Origin: Sphingopyxis sp.
GTDB lineage: Bacteria; Pseudomonadota; Alphaproteobacteria; Sphingomonadales; Sphingomonadaceae
Length of the DNA: 10,835 nt
NCBI GenBank assembly: GCA_012035435.1
Contig: JAAUPH010000053.1
Span: forward strand, 1 to 10,835
Reading direction: 5' to 3'
Below are positions 1 to 6,402 of this stretch, in pieces. The translations under genes were made by a program, and so were the position numbers. Each line of letters begins with the position of its first letter. Within the stretch, counting starts at the first letter, position 1. The notes under the pieces were generated by a model. The model had not been told where the DNA came from, ran no database searches, and was given only the letters and a program-made list of their open reading frames with translations.

Positions 1-2
1 TG

Positions 3-268
3 GCGGTGTTTGAGGGTGCGAGCCTCTATTACGTTCACCCTCGGCCCTTCGCATGGCTCAGGGCGTTCGCGTCTCAAAACAACCCACTGGGTTGGTTTTG
101 CCGGAGCAAGCTCCGTCGCCCCTCACTCTCGACCGTCCGGTGATGATGACCAATGCCAATGCCGGACAGACCATCGCCTGGCAGGCCAATTACGATCCGT
201 TCGGCAATGCCGTCACCGTCACGGCCGCACCGGTCAACAACCAGCGCCTGCCGGGGCAATGGTTCCAG
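3..268 (+). pseudogene. Rhs/YD-repeat protein remnant, C-terminal core, interrupted
   Basis: Two pieces of an Rhs core are readable in different frames. Bases 3-38 read AVFEGASLYYVH. Bases 128-268 read LDRPVMMTNANAG, then WQANYDPFGNAVTV and NNQRLPGQWFQ. In intact Rhs proteins these motifs are joined as LYYVH-(T/x)DH-L..P...TNA..WQA.YDPFG...RLPGQ(W/Y)F, normally followed by ETGLHYN and the core end. Here the ETGLHYN motif is absent in all three forward frames after 268. The two pieces are separated by about 89 bp of unrelated hairpin-rich DNA that also shifts the frame. Rhs proteins are large secreted or surface toxin-delivery proteins. This fragment cannot encode one, and I read it as a dead gene end left beside the secretion locus. 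The upstream extent is cut by the window edge. Confidence 0.72.
39..122. repeat. Short palindromic (REP/MITE-like) element inside the Rhs remnant
   Basis: This stretch separates two halves of an Rhs motif and is not Rhs-like in any frame. It contains three stem-loops in tandem. GCCCT (44-48) pairs with AGGGC (60-64). CAAAACAACCCA (75-86) pairs with the complementary arm ending at 100 with one bulged G. CGGAGC (102-107) pairs with GCTCCG (110-115) across an AA loop. The flanks carry an imperfect direct repeat, TCACCCTCG at 35-43 and TCACTCTCG at 123-131 (8 of 9 identical), which could be a target duplication. Short intergenic palindromic repeats of this general build are common in Rhizobiales genomes. 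Assignment to a known repeat family is inference. Confidence 0.5.
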
Positions 269-338
269 ATCGCCCGCTGGTTTCCTGCCGGTGGTGGCGG
301 CATTCGGCGCGCCGGACAACATACTGCCATTATCATAT

Positions 339-368
339 CAAGAATTCTGATTCCTGTTAAAATTCTTG
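339..368. promoter_or_regulatory. 8-bp inverted repeat upstream of the gsp operon (possible operator)
   Basis: CAAGAATT (339-346) and AATTCTTG (361-368) are perfect inverted repeats separated by 14 bases. They lie in the AT-rich part of the 269-395 non-coding junction, immediately before the first T2SS gene. TTAAAAT at 357-363 overlaps the right arm and could be a -10 element, but I see no convincing -35 box 17 bases upstream. There is no T-tract after the right arm, so an intrinsic terminator is unlikely. The position suggests regulation of gspL and the downstream genes. The site type and its regulator are unknown. Nothing else is recognisable in 269-395. Confidence 0.35.
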
Positions 369-395
369 TCAAACTGTTCACGGTTGAAGCGATTT

Positions 396-1472
396 ATGTC
401 ACCGTTCGAAGACAACGGCTCAACGAGCAGAAGACGTTTTATGGTAGCCTTTTTTTCCGATGCTTGGATTTGGTGGCTGGACATTGTTGCAGGGCTGTTT
501 GGCAATAGGGTGCAGAGTGCGGACGGTGTCATTGTAATATCCCGTGACGCTTACAGCTTGGCTATGACAGGCGATGATCAAAAAGCTGTTTTTTTGGATG
601 CAAGCGCACTCGCTGAACGTCTGGGACAAAAGGAAAATGGTAGAGGTCGACCACGTTCTTTCAACATAACATTGGCGCATGATCGCTTCATCGTGCGTCC
701 ACTTGCTGGCCTTTCCTTGCCAGACAGCCGTCACCGCGCTATGGCGGCCATCGATCTCGCTGCGGCAACACCGTTCAAAGCGGAAGACATGCATATCTTC
801 GCCGGGACCACAGGGGCGGAGGTTTTCGGCAGAGATGCCTGTTATATCATAGTCAAACGCCAAATACTTTATCCCGTCATAAAAGCGCTCAACTCAGCGG
901 GAGTGCAAATCAATGATCTGGTCTTTCAACAAGAAACAGGTCAGCCAAGACAAGCTGTCCTGACCCCAAACGAAAGAAGACTCTGGGTTCGAGGGACAGC
1001 GAAGCGACTCAACCGCATCTTGCTTCAAGGTGCACTCGCTGGCATCGTGATCGGAGGTGCTGCAACGTTCGTGCATGGCAATCTGGTTTTCAAAAATGCG
1101 CTTGCCAAAGCCGAAACGAACGTAACCGAATTGACTTCGGAAGCTAGTCTCGTGCGTGCGGCGATTGATGAGCGCACCGCAATGCTTGAGCTTATCAATG
1201 CTCAGCGCCGCAATATCGCGACCAGCCGTTCTGTCACTGAAATATGGGAGGAGCTGGCAAAACGGTTGCCCGACTCTGTTCACCTTACCGATATCATTTC
1301 TGATCGCGATCGTGTCACTATCACCGGGTTTTCAATGTCCGCTTCACAATTGATCGCGGTGTTGGAAGGGTCTGCGTTGTTTGAAAAGGCGGAGTTTGTG
1401 TCGCCCGTTGTTAAAGTTCCGGGCCGTGATGGAGAGCGGTTCGTCATTGAGCTTAAATTCTCACCGAGGTGA
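396..1472 (+). CDS. gspL: T2SS inner-membrane assembly protein GspL (PilN-like)
   Basis: This is the first gene of the T2SS operon. GspL is a bitopic inner-membrane protein that couples the GspE ATPase to GspM and the pseudopilus. From this start it is 358 residues. A cytoplasmic part runs to about residue 205, preceded by a short Trp-rich amphipathic stretch (DAWIWWLDIVAGLF, 22-35). One transmembrane helix lies at about 208-228 and a charged coiled-coil-like segment at about 235-275. A C-terminal ferredoxin-like PilN/GspL domain at about 280-356 ends in FVIELKFSPR, with the family-like pattern of LP..V.L..I followed by ITGFS..A..LI..LE.S..F. The start is uncertain: TTG 366, ATG 396 and ATG 441 are in frame, and the last two each have only a weak GAAG 6-7 bases upstream. 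ATG 441 would begin just before the Trp-rich segment and is a good alternative. GspL sequences are very divergent, so the name rests partly on gene order. Confidence 0.8.
   Translation: MSPFEDNGSTSRRRFMVAFFSDAWIWWLDIVAGLFGNRVQSADGVIVISRDAYSLAMTGDDQKAVFLDASALAERLGQKENGRGRPRSFNITLAHDRFIVRPLAGLSLPDSRHRAMAAIDLAAATPFKAEDMHIFAGTTGAEVFGRDACYIIVKRQILYPVIKALNSAGVQINDLVFQQETGQPRQAVLTPNERRLWVRGTAKRLNRILLQGALAGIVIGGAATFVHGNLVFKNALAKAETNVTELTSEASLVRAAIDERTAMLELINAQRRNIATSRSVTEIWEELAKRLPDSVHLTDIISDRDRVTITGFSMSASQLIAVLEGSALFEKAEFVSPVVKVPGRDGERFVIELKFSPR
1466..1472 (+). promoter_or_regulatory. Shine-Dalgarno of gspM, supporting a TTG start
   Basis: GAGGTGA at 1466-1472 spans the TGA stop of gspL. Its GAGG core lies 6 bases before TTG at 1476. 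There is no ATG in the same frame near this position, and the TTG gives an N-terminus that leads straight into the membrane helix. The site therefore supports TTG initiation and translational coupling of gspM to gspL. Confidence 0.6.
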
Positions 1473-1475
1473 CCT

Positions 1476-2084
1476 TTGCTCACTCAGCTAATCAATGCAC
1501 CACTATTGGCTCAGCGCCTGATCGCATTGCTAATTGCAGCTCTCGTGATGGCCGGCGGCATCGGCGTTGTTGTTACAGTTGGGTTTCATTTTTCGGCACT
1601 GAACTCTGGTTTGACTGAGCAACGTGAAAGAGCTGGACACCTTAAGCAGGTTTTGATTTTGAAAAACGCAGTCTCAACGACCAAGCAACCGAACAAAGGC
1701 AATCTGGGGCAAAGGTTGTTTCTTGAAGCGCCGTCACTCACCATTGCGCGTGCTGATCTGCAGAGCCACATCGGTGCTTTGGCCCAGAGCAATGGGGTTA
1801 TGATCGACTCGGCCGGAAACATGCCTGACATTCTCGAAGACGGATTGACGATGATCGGGCTGCGTTTCGATATGTCGGGCAGACATGATGACGTCCATCG
1901 GACAATTGTTGATATCGAAGCCGGTGTGCCGCCGCTTTTTGTCCGCGATTGGATAGTCAGGGTTATCGGCGGAGAAGCAGGGGATCAGGCTTTACAGATC
2001 GCTGTGCAATTTCAAGTGTTCGCAGCTTACAGGGAGGCAAATGCAAATGGGTCGTCGATTATCGATGAGGTCGAAGTACCATGA
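1476..2084 (+). CDS. gspM: T2SS assembly protein GspM (GspMb type)
   Basis: GspM is a small bitopic inner-membrane protein that pairs with GspL in the T2SS assembly platform. The product is 202 residues. A short cytoplasmic N-terminus is followed by one transmembrane helix at about 11-36 (rich in A, L, I, V, G). A helical linker follows at about 45-65, then a periplasmic ferredoxin-like domain at about 83-182. The segment from LEAPSLTIARADLQSHI through the GV, LR and L...V..F..VFAAYR strands resembles the GspMb/PilO-type domain found in alphaproteobacterial systems. It uses a TTG start with a strong ribosome site. Its last codons overlap the next gene as ATGA at 2081-2084. Position between gspL and gspC fits the assignment. 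The last 15 or so residues are acidic and look unstructured. Confidence 0.82.
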   Translation: MLTQLINAPLLAQRLIALLIAALVMAGGIGVVVTVGFHFSALNSGLTEQRERAGHLKQVLILKNAVSTTKQPNKGNLGQRLFLEAPSLTIARADLQSHIGALAQSNGVMIDSAGNMPDILEDGLTMIGLRFDMSGRHDDVHRTIVDIEAGVPPLFVRDWIVRVIGGEAGDQALQIAVQFQVFAAYREANANGSSIIDEVEVP

Positions 2085-2626
2085 TCCATTTGTTTTTGGG
2101 GTTTTTAGCTGTTTCTTTTCTTATTTTGCTTGCTGCAATCAATGGCGCACTTGTAAGATTACCGCTTTCCATTGAGCCAATTATGCCTTCTTCGGCTTCA
2201 GACCGAACTGTATCACCAGACGGCGGCATAGATGAACCACGAGTAGCAAGTCGTTTTGAACTGAACGAAACCTATGCACGCCCGCTTTTTGCGCCCCTCC
2301 GCAGACCCTGGACGGAGCCGCAGGCTGAATTGCAACCTGAGCCACCCCTTGCTCCGTCTTTGACCGAATCGCCAGCAGCTACCTTGGAACCGACGGCCCC
2401 ACTGCCGCAATTGATATTGCTCGGGATTCAGAGGACGCCAGCGGGGGTCAAGGCCTTGCTCGCAGCGGGCAATGGTTTGGATGCAAGCTGGCTTTTGGAA
2501 GGGCAGTCGGTAGAAGGGTGGACTATTGCGCAAATTGATCGTGATTTCATAGCAATTACGCTTGGTTCAGCGCGGCATGTGATTTCGCTGTATCCAACGC
2601 CGCAAGCGGATGGAAACGGCCCATGA
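2081..2626 (+). CDS. gspC: GspC-like T2SS inner-membrane protein, no PDZ domain
   Basis: GspC links the inner-membrane platform to the periplasmic N0 domain of the GspD secretin. The 181-residue product has an N-terminal membrane helix at about 3-24 and a low-complexity periplasmic stretch. A conserved-looking ARPLFAPLRRPW motif follows at 66-77, then a Pro/Glu-rich linker at about 79-108. The compact beta domain at about 109-171 has the homology-region pattern: LILLGI near its start, then ALLA, WLLEGQSVEGW and an IDRDFIAI strand. The RPLF..RRP motif followed by an LLG...-W...G...GW.. domain is typical of the GspC homology region. There is no C-terminal PDZ or coiled coil, unlike enterobacterial or Vibrio GspC. 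GAGG at 2067-2070, 10 bases upstream, and the ATGA overlap with gspM support the start. Some annotations may call such proteins GspN or GspP. Confidence 0.72.
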   Translation: MIHLFLGFLAVSFLILLAAINGALVRLPLSIEPIMPSSASDRTVSPDGGIDEPRVASRFELNETYARPLFAPLRRPWTEPQAELQPEPPLAPSLTESPAATLEPTAPLPQLILLGIQRTPAGVKALLAAGNGLDASWLLEGQSVEGWTIAQIDRDFIAITLGSARHVISLYPTPQADGNGP

Positions 2627-3537
2627 AGCATTCGAGAGGCAGAGCGGGTGAACGAGAAGACGGGTTTGCCCTTCTGGTCGTGATCTCGTTTCTTCTGATT
2701 TCTGCGTCGATCGCTACGCCGTATTTGGCCAAAGCGCGGACACAAGCCCTTTTGGCACGCAACCAAATCTCGGAAACGAACGACAGGCTTTTGGTATCAG
2801 CTTTGGTTCAGCTCGCCGCATTTCAGTATGCCGATTTGCAGGGAACTTTTTCCGAAGAACTTCCATCAAAAGTCTCGTGCGTATTAAGCACTGCGACAAC
2901 CGTGACATTCACATTTCAAGACCATAGTGGCCTTGTAGACCTCAATGCTTCAGACGGTGCGCTTTTAGAATTGGGCTTTCGTGGTGCAGGATTGACCCAG
3001 GCGCAGGCCAAAGCAATGGCCGGGGAAGTCTCTCGGTTCCGTTATGGACCAGACACGTTGCCATTTGCAACCAACGCTCGTGAGACAGCAGTTTTAGGCG
3101 GATACAAGGGCGGATCATTTGAAGCATTGGCTGAATTGCAGGACATTGATCTGCCGGGCGACATCAGTTTGGATGTGCTGCGAACGCTGTTCACAATTCA
3201 GTCCGGCAACGGGACAGTCGATGTCGATTTTGCTTCTCCGCGGCTTCGCCTTGTTATCGGGCAGCTGGACGGCTCTGAAGTTCCATTTTTGGTGGCCGGA
3301 AGCCGCCGTTTTCCGGCATTGAGCGTAACAGTTGGAATTGAGAGCGGGCGCCAATTCGGGTTCGGTGGCTCGGCGGTCTTTGTGCCCGTTGGCACACCTC
3401 TGCGCATGAAATTGGTTGAACCGGTAAGGATGTCGCGGCGCCTGGCCGATGAGAAAATTCAATACTCCGGGGACACGACTTGTCCGGATTTTTTTACGCC
3501 AGAATTGCTAGAATTTGCAGCCGAGCTTGCAGCATGA
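2623..3537 (+). CDS. gspK: Minor pseudopilin GspK
   Basis: GspK is the large minor pseudopilin that caps the tip of the T2SS pseudopilus with GspI and GspJ. The 304-residue product has a class III leader with a predicted prepilin cleavage after G14 (EDG|FALLVV). A hydrophobic helix of about 20 residues follows, then a long periplasmic domain. Position +5 of the mature chain is Val, not Glu. The absence of Glu5 is the known mark of GspK among pseudopilins. The segment DHSGLVDLNAS at about residue 99 matches the family D..G..DLN motif. The segment FEALAELQDI at about 166-175 matches the usual F.S..EL..V motif of the GspK alpha-domain. Length is near the family norm. It overlaps gspC (ATGA at 2623-2626) and gspE (ATGA at 3534-3537), so it is translationally coupled on both sides. 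Confidence 0.9.
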   Translation: MKHSRGRAGEREDGFALLVVISFLLISASIATPYLAKARTQALLARNQISETNDRLLVSALVQLAAFQYADLQGTFSEELPSKVSCVLSTATTVTFTFQDHSGLVDLNASDGALLELGFRGAGLTQAQAKAMAGEVSRFRYGPDTLPFATNARETAVLGGYKGGSFEALAELQDIDLPGDISLDVLRTLFTIQSGNGTVDVDFASPRLRLVIGQLDGSEVPFLVAGSRRFPALSVTVGIESGRQFGFGGSAVFVPVGTPLRMKLVEPVRMSRRLADEKIQYSGDTTCPDFFTPELLEFAAELAA

Positions 3538-3893
3538 AACCCATCAACAACCATTACTCGCTTGATGGATTCCTCAATATGATGGTCGAAACAAACCGCT
3601 TGTCGCACGGGGCACTGCAGCGGGTGCTGTCCGCAATGAATGCAACAGCACACCCCTTGGATACCGTCGTGGTCGAACTTGGCCTCATGCGGGAGGACGA
3701 TCTTGCAAATGCTCTTGCCGAGTATTTGGGAACGGAGGTTATCACGCAGCCGGTAAACCGCGCTGATCGTGAGGCGGCGGTCTCGCTTGGACCAGACTTT
3801 CTCGTGACCAATGCCGTAGTGCCGTTAAGCAGCGATACCGCCGATGAGTTTGTGGTGGCGACTCGCCCGACCCGTTCGACGACCGCCTTCTAG
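3534..3893 (+). CDS. gspE: GspE N-terminal fragment (gene split by frameshift)
   Basis: This 119-residue reading frame is the start of the GspE secretion ATPase. It starts at an ATG overlapping the gspK stop (ATGA). Residues 12-68 form the helical N-terminal domain (LSHGALQRVL, then LDTVVVELGLMREDDLANALAEYLG). This is the T2SSE_N/MshEN-like module that in GspE contacts GspL and, in some relatives, c-di-GMP. The following strands (FLVTNAVVPLSS, EFVVAT) normally lead into a v.DP.D motif, but here the frame runs into RPTRSTTAF and a TAG at 3891-3893. The missing continuation DPFDDRLLEML is present in another frame from 3869. The last nine residues of this fragment are therefore out-of-frame translation. 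On its own it would be a truncated, probably unstable domain. Confidence 0.75.
   Translation: MKPINNHYSLDGFLNMMVETNRLSHGALQRVLSAMNATAHPLDTVVVELGLMREDDLANALAEYLGTEVITQPVNRADREAAVSLGPDFLVTNAVVPLSSDTADEFVVATRPTRSTTAF
3864..3868 (+). other. Frameshift point in gspE
   Basis: The first frame is family-like through GTG GCG ACT (V-A-T, ending at 3863). The second frame is family-like from GAC CCG TTC GAC GAC (D-P-F-D-D, starting at 3869). Five bases, CGCCC, lie between. Three or six bases would restore the frame, giving for example VATRDPFDD or VATADPFDD. This implies a gain of two bases or a loss of one in a short GC-rich run. No slippery heptamer or following pseudoknot is apparent, so programmed frameshifting is not supported by sight. 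Confidence 0.7.
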
Positions 3894-3895
3894 AA

Positions 3896-5170
3896 ATGCT
3901 GGCCTATGTTGCGGACCGGCCATTGGCTTTGCATGTGGCGACCCGCAGCGCGATAGCCACATGGGCGGCCACGCTATCGCAAACGGGCGAGGACGAGCTT
4001 GAAGAGGGCATGCTCGTAACGGGTGATTTGAGCGAAAGCGATGTTGAACGCTTGCGTGATCTTGCTCAACAGGCACCGGTTGTCCGTTTGGTTTCTCGCG
4101 CCATACAGCTTGCATTTGATCGCCGAGCAACGGACCTTCACATCGAACCCTATGAACATGAGGTCCGTTTCCGGCTCCGATGTGATGGCGCACTAGAAAC
4201 AATTGAGACGATTCCGGTTGCGCTCCACCCCGGGATTGTAACACGAGTCAAAATGCTAGCCGGCCTTGACATATCAGAGCGGCGTCTGCCGCAGGACGGA
4301 CGAATGCGCCTGCCTATTCGCGGTCAGCAAGTGGATTTACGCGTTTCAACCATCCCAGCCATCCATGGTGAAACCACGGTCTTGAGATTGCTGGATCAAT
4401 CAACGGTCGCGTTGGATCTGCACTCCTTGGGCTTTGATGCGCCTGCACGCACGCAATTGGAGCGTATGGTCACAAGCCCGAACGGCTTGATTTTGGTGAC
4501 AGGACCGACCGGAAGCGGCAAGACCACAACGCTCTATGCGCTGCTGTCGATGATCAATGATGAGCAAACAAAGATAATCACTGTTGAGGATCCGGTTGAA
4601 TATCGGGTTCAAGGCATCGTGCAATTGCAGGTCAACAGCGCTACCAATCTGACATTCTCGCGATTGCTCCGATCTGTGCTGCGCCAAAATCCCAACATAA
4701 TTCTTGTTGGAGAAATTCGTGATCGGGAAACAGCCGATATTGCCATCCAGGCCGCTCTGACAGGGCACCTTGTTCTATCAACCTTGCACACCAATGGCGC
4801 GGCAGGTGCAGTTACCCGGCTTCGCGATATGGGCGTGGAGGACTATCTCGTCGGCGCAACGCTGAGAGGAGTGATCGCGCAAAGACTGCTGCGAAAGGCG
4901 TGCTCCTGCGACGAGATCGCGCGCCGCGAGTGTGCGAAATGCGGCAGAAGCGGATACGCCGGCAGGACTGTGACCTACGAAGTCGCAGAAATAGACGGTG
5001 CCCTTGCACGCAGCATCGGCGCGGGAGCGACAGAAGACGTTGTAAGAGGCGAACTTGCCAAGAATGGGATGTTGTCTTTGCAGGATCATGCAAATTCACT
5101 GGCAAAATCCGGGATTACGAGTGCCGATGAAGTGTTCCGCGTTTTCAAGGCTGCGAGCGAAACCCGGTGA
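3896..5170 (+). CDS. gspE: T2SS ATPase GspE, catalytic part
   Basis: GspE is the cytoplasmic hexameric ATPase that powers pseudopilus assembly through GspL and GspF. This frame has 424 residues from ATG 3896. The N2 domain holds the VVRLV...A...RATDLHIEP motif (62-85). Walker A is GPTGSGKT (203-210), an Asp-box follows (ITVEDPVEY, 228-236), Walker B is NIILVGEIRD (267-276), and the His-box is GHLVLSTLHTN (290-300). R128, R129 and downstream arginines fit the usual Arg-finger positions. The C-terminal metal motif is present but very short: C336, C338, C346 and C349. All catalytic motifs look intact. Joined with the 5' fragment, the chain would be about 545 residues, a normal length. As it stands, ATG 3896 lies 2 bases after the upstream stop, so a truncated ATPase might be made by reinitiation. 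No clear Shine-Dalgarno precedes it. Confidence 0.9.
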   Translation: MLAYVADRPLALHVATRSAIATWAATLSQTGEDELEEGMLVTGDLSESDVERLRDLAQQAPVVRLVSRAIQLAFDRRATDLHIEPYEHEVRFRLRCDGALETIETIPVALHPGIVTRVKMLAGLDISERRLPQDGRMRLPIRGQQVDLRVSTIPAIHGETTVLRLLDQSTVALDLHSLGFDAPARTQLERMVTSPNGLILVTGPTGSGKTTTLYALLSMINDEQTKIITVEDPVEYRVQGIVQLQVNSATNLTFSRLLRSVLRQNPNIILVGEIRDRETADIAIQAALTGHLVLSTLHTNGAAGAVTRLRDMGVEDYLVGATLRGVIAQRLLRKACSCDEIARRECAKCGRSGYAGRTVTYEVAEIDGALARSIGAGATEDVVRGELAKNGMLSLQDHANSLAKSGITSADEVFRVFKAASETR

Positions 5171-6402
5171 TGAGGTATTTCTATCGCGCCTACTTGCAGG
5201 ACAAAGGGGAAGAGATCGGCGAAGTCGAAGCCCGCTCGGAAACAGATGCGTTCCGGCAACTCTCGTCGCGCGGACGCTCTGTTTTCGAGATCACGCCCCA
5301 AAAAGCCAAGGGGTCGGCCCTTTTCGGATCTGAAAGCGAAAACCCTTGGCGATGGCGCCCGCTTTCATCACGCCGTATCAACTTTGCCGATTTCTTTGCC
5401 GACCTTGCAACACTGACGGAGGCCGGACTGAACGTCACCCAAGCGCTTCGGGCCTTGCATGGCAGTGAACCTGAAGGCGCGCGAAAGCGCGCGATCAGCA
5501 ATGTGCTCTCTAACCTTTCGTCGGGCAAAACTGCGCGCGAAGCATTCTCTTCTGTACCCGGCCTGACCGCAGACATGCTGGCAATTATCGGCAACGGAGA
5601 GAACACAAAACAGTTACCTATGATCTTCTTGACGTTGGCACGCATCCATTCGGATCGCTCTCGGAGAAAACAGCATCTCATCGACGCGGCAGCGTATCCC
5701 GCATTTCTTTTGGTGTTGGCGCTGGCGGCAATTGCAGTGGTCACGTTTGTACTGGTTCCGGCGATAGCTCCGATTTTCGAAAGCGCGGGCCAAGAACCTC
5801 CTGCTATCGTCAGCATTCTGATAAGCCTTCGTGGCCTGTTGGCAGGACAGGCATTCCTCGTTTTACTCGGCGGCACCATTTTATGTTCCTGCATTTTTGT
5901 TTTGCCTAAAGCCCGAATGCGATTGGCAGGCTGGCTTCCATCCCTTTGGTTACGCATGCCGGTCTTGGGGCCGGTTATCCGGAAGACGGTCCTTTCGAGG
6001 TATCTTTCGACGCTCTCAGTCCAGTTAGCCAACGGCACACACATTGCCCAAGCCCTTGAAATGGCTGCAGAGAGTAATTCCTTTCCTGTTTTGAAACAGC
6101 GCTTGTTTGCCGTTCGCAACCGTGTTGCTGCAGGCGAAAGGCTTCCCGAAGCGCTGGCGAAAACCGGACTGTTTGACAGCCGGCTTATTTCCCTTGTCGC
6201 TTCAGGGGATGAGGCTGGGCGCGTCGCCGCGGTGACAGCCCGGGCGGCTGCTATGTTGGAGTCGGAAGCCAGTCGCAGCCTTGATCGGCTCATTTCGATG
6301 ATGACGCCTGCTTTGACCATAGCATTAGGATTATTGATCGGCAGTTTGGTGATTTCCGTCATGACCGCTCTTCTCGGAGTGAACGGTCTGGCACTTCAAT
6401 GA
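5170..6402 (+). CDS. gspF: T2SS inner-membrane platform protein GspF
   Basis: GspF is the polytopic inner-membrane protein on which pseudopilins are assembled. From ATG 5170 the product is 410 residues, a typical length. ATG 5170 overlaps the gspE TGA as TGATG, and an in-frame GTG at 5167 would add one residue. An N-terminal domain begins YFYRAYLQDKGEEIGEVEA and has the family's opening pattern. Two T2SSF four-helix domains follow, at about 70-195 and 275-395. Each contains the expected F...L..L..AG....AL and ...E..G.L-like segments: FFADLATLTEAGLNVTQALRAL in the first, LSTLSVQLANGTHIAQALEMA and SLVASGDEAGRV in the second. Membrane helices lie at about 176-202, 226-246 and 378-404. It sits between gspE, its cytoplasmic partner, and the pseudopilin genes, and overlaps gspH as ATGA. 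Confidence 0.94.
   Translation: MRYFYRAYLQDKGEEIGEVEARSETDAFRQLSSRGRSVFEITPQKAKGSALFGSESENPWRWRPLSSRRINFADFFADLATLTEAGLNVTQALRALHGSEPEGARKRAISNVLSNLSSGKTAREAFSSVPGLTADMLAIIGNGENTKQLPMIFLTLARIHSDRSRRKQHLIDAAAYPAFLLVLALAAIAVVTFVLVPAIAPIFESAGQEPPAIVSILISLRGLLAGQAFLVLLGGTILCSCIFVLPKARMRLAGWLPSLWLRMPVLGPVIRKTVLSRYLSTLSVQLANGTHIAQALEMAAESNSFPVLKQRLFAVRNRVAAGERLPEALAKTGLFDSRLISLVASGDEAGRVAAVTARAAAMLESEASRSLDRLISMMTPALTIALGLLIGSLVISVMTALLGVNGLALQ
5477..5492 (+). other. GC hairpin with GAAA tetraloop inside gspF
   Basis: GCGCGC (5477-5482), loop GAAA (5483-5486), GCGCGC (5487-5492) is a perfect 6-bp stem with a GNRA-class tetraloop in the sense strand. It lies in the codons for the first GspF helical domain. 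It may simply follow from Ala/Arg codons. A role in mRNA stability or ribosome pausing is speculation. Confidence 0.4.

Noticed and set aside
10..360. An open frame of 116 codons in the Rhs remnant region
   Set aside because: It lies in a different frame from the Rhs motifs, crosses the hairpin element, and has no recognisable protein features.
357..363. TTAAAAT as a -10 promoter element
   Set aside because: It resembles a -10 box, but the position 17 bases upstream (ATATCA) is a poor -35 match, so I did not call a promoter.
3864..3868. Programmed ribosomal frameshift in gspE
   Set aside because: No slippery heptamer is present at the point where frames change, and no downstream pseudoknot is evident. 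An indel or sequencing error is simpler.
5190..6362. A 390-codon open frame on the minus strand opposite gspF
   Set aside because: It is fully antisense to a clear GspF. Its product is rich in Arg, Ser and Ala with no recognisable domain, and it looks like a by-product of codon bias in gspF.
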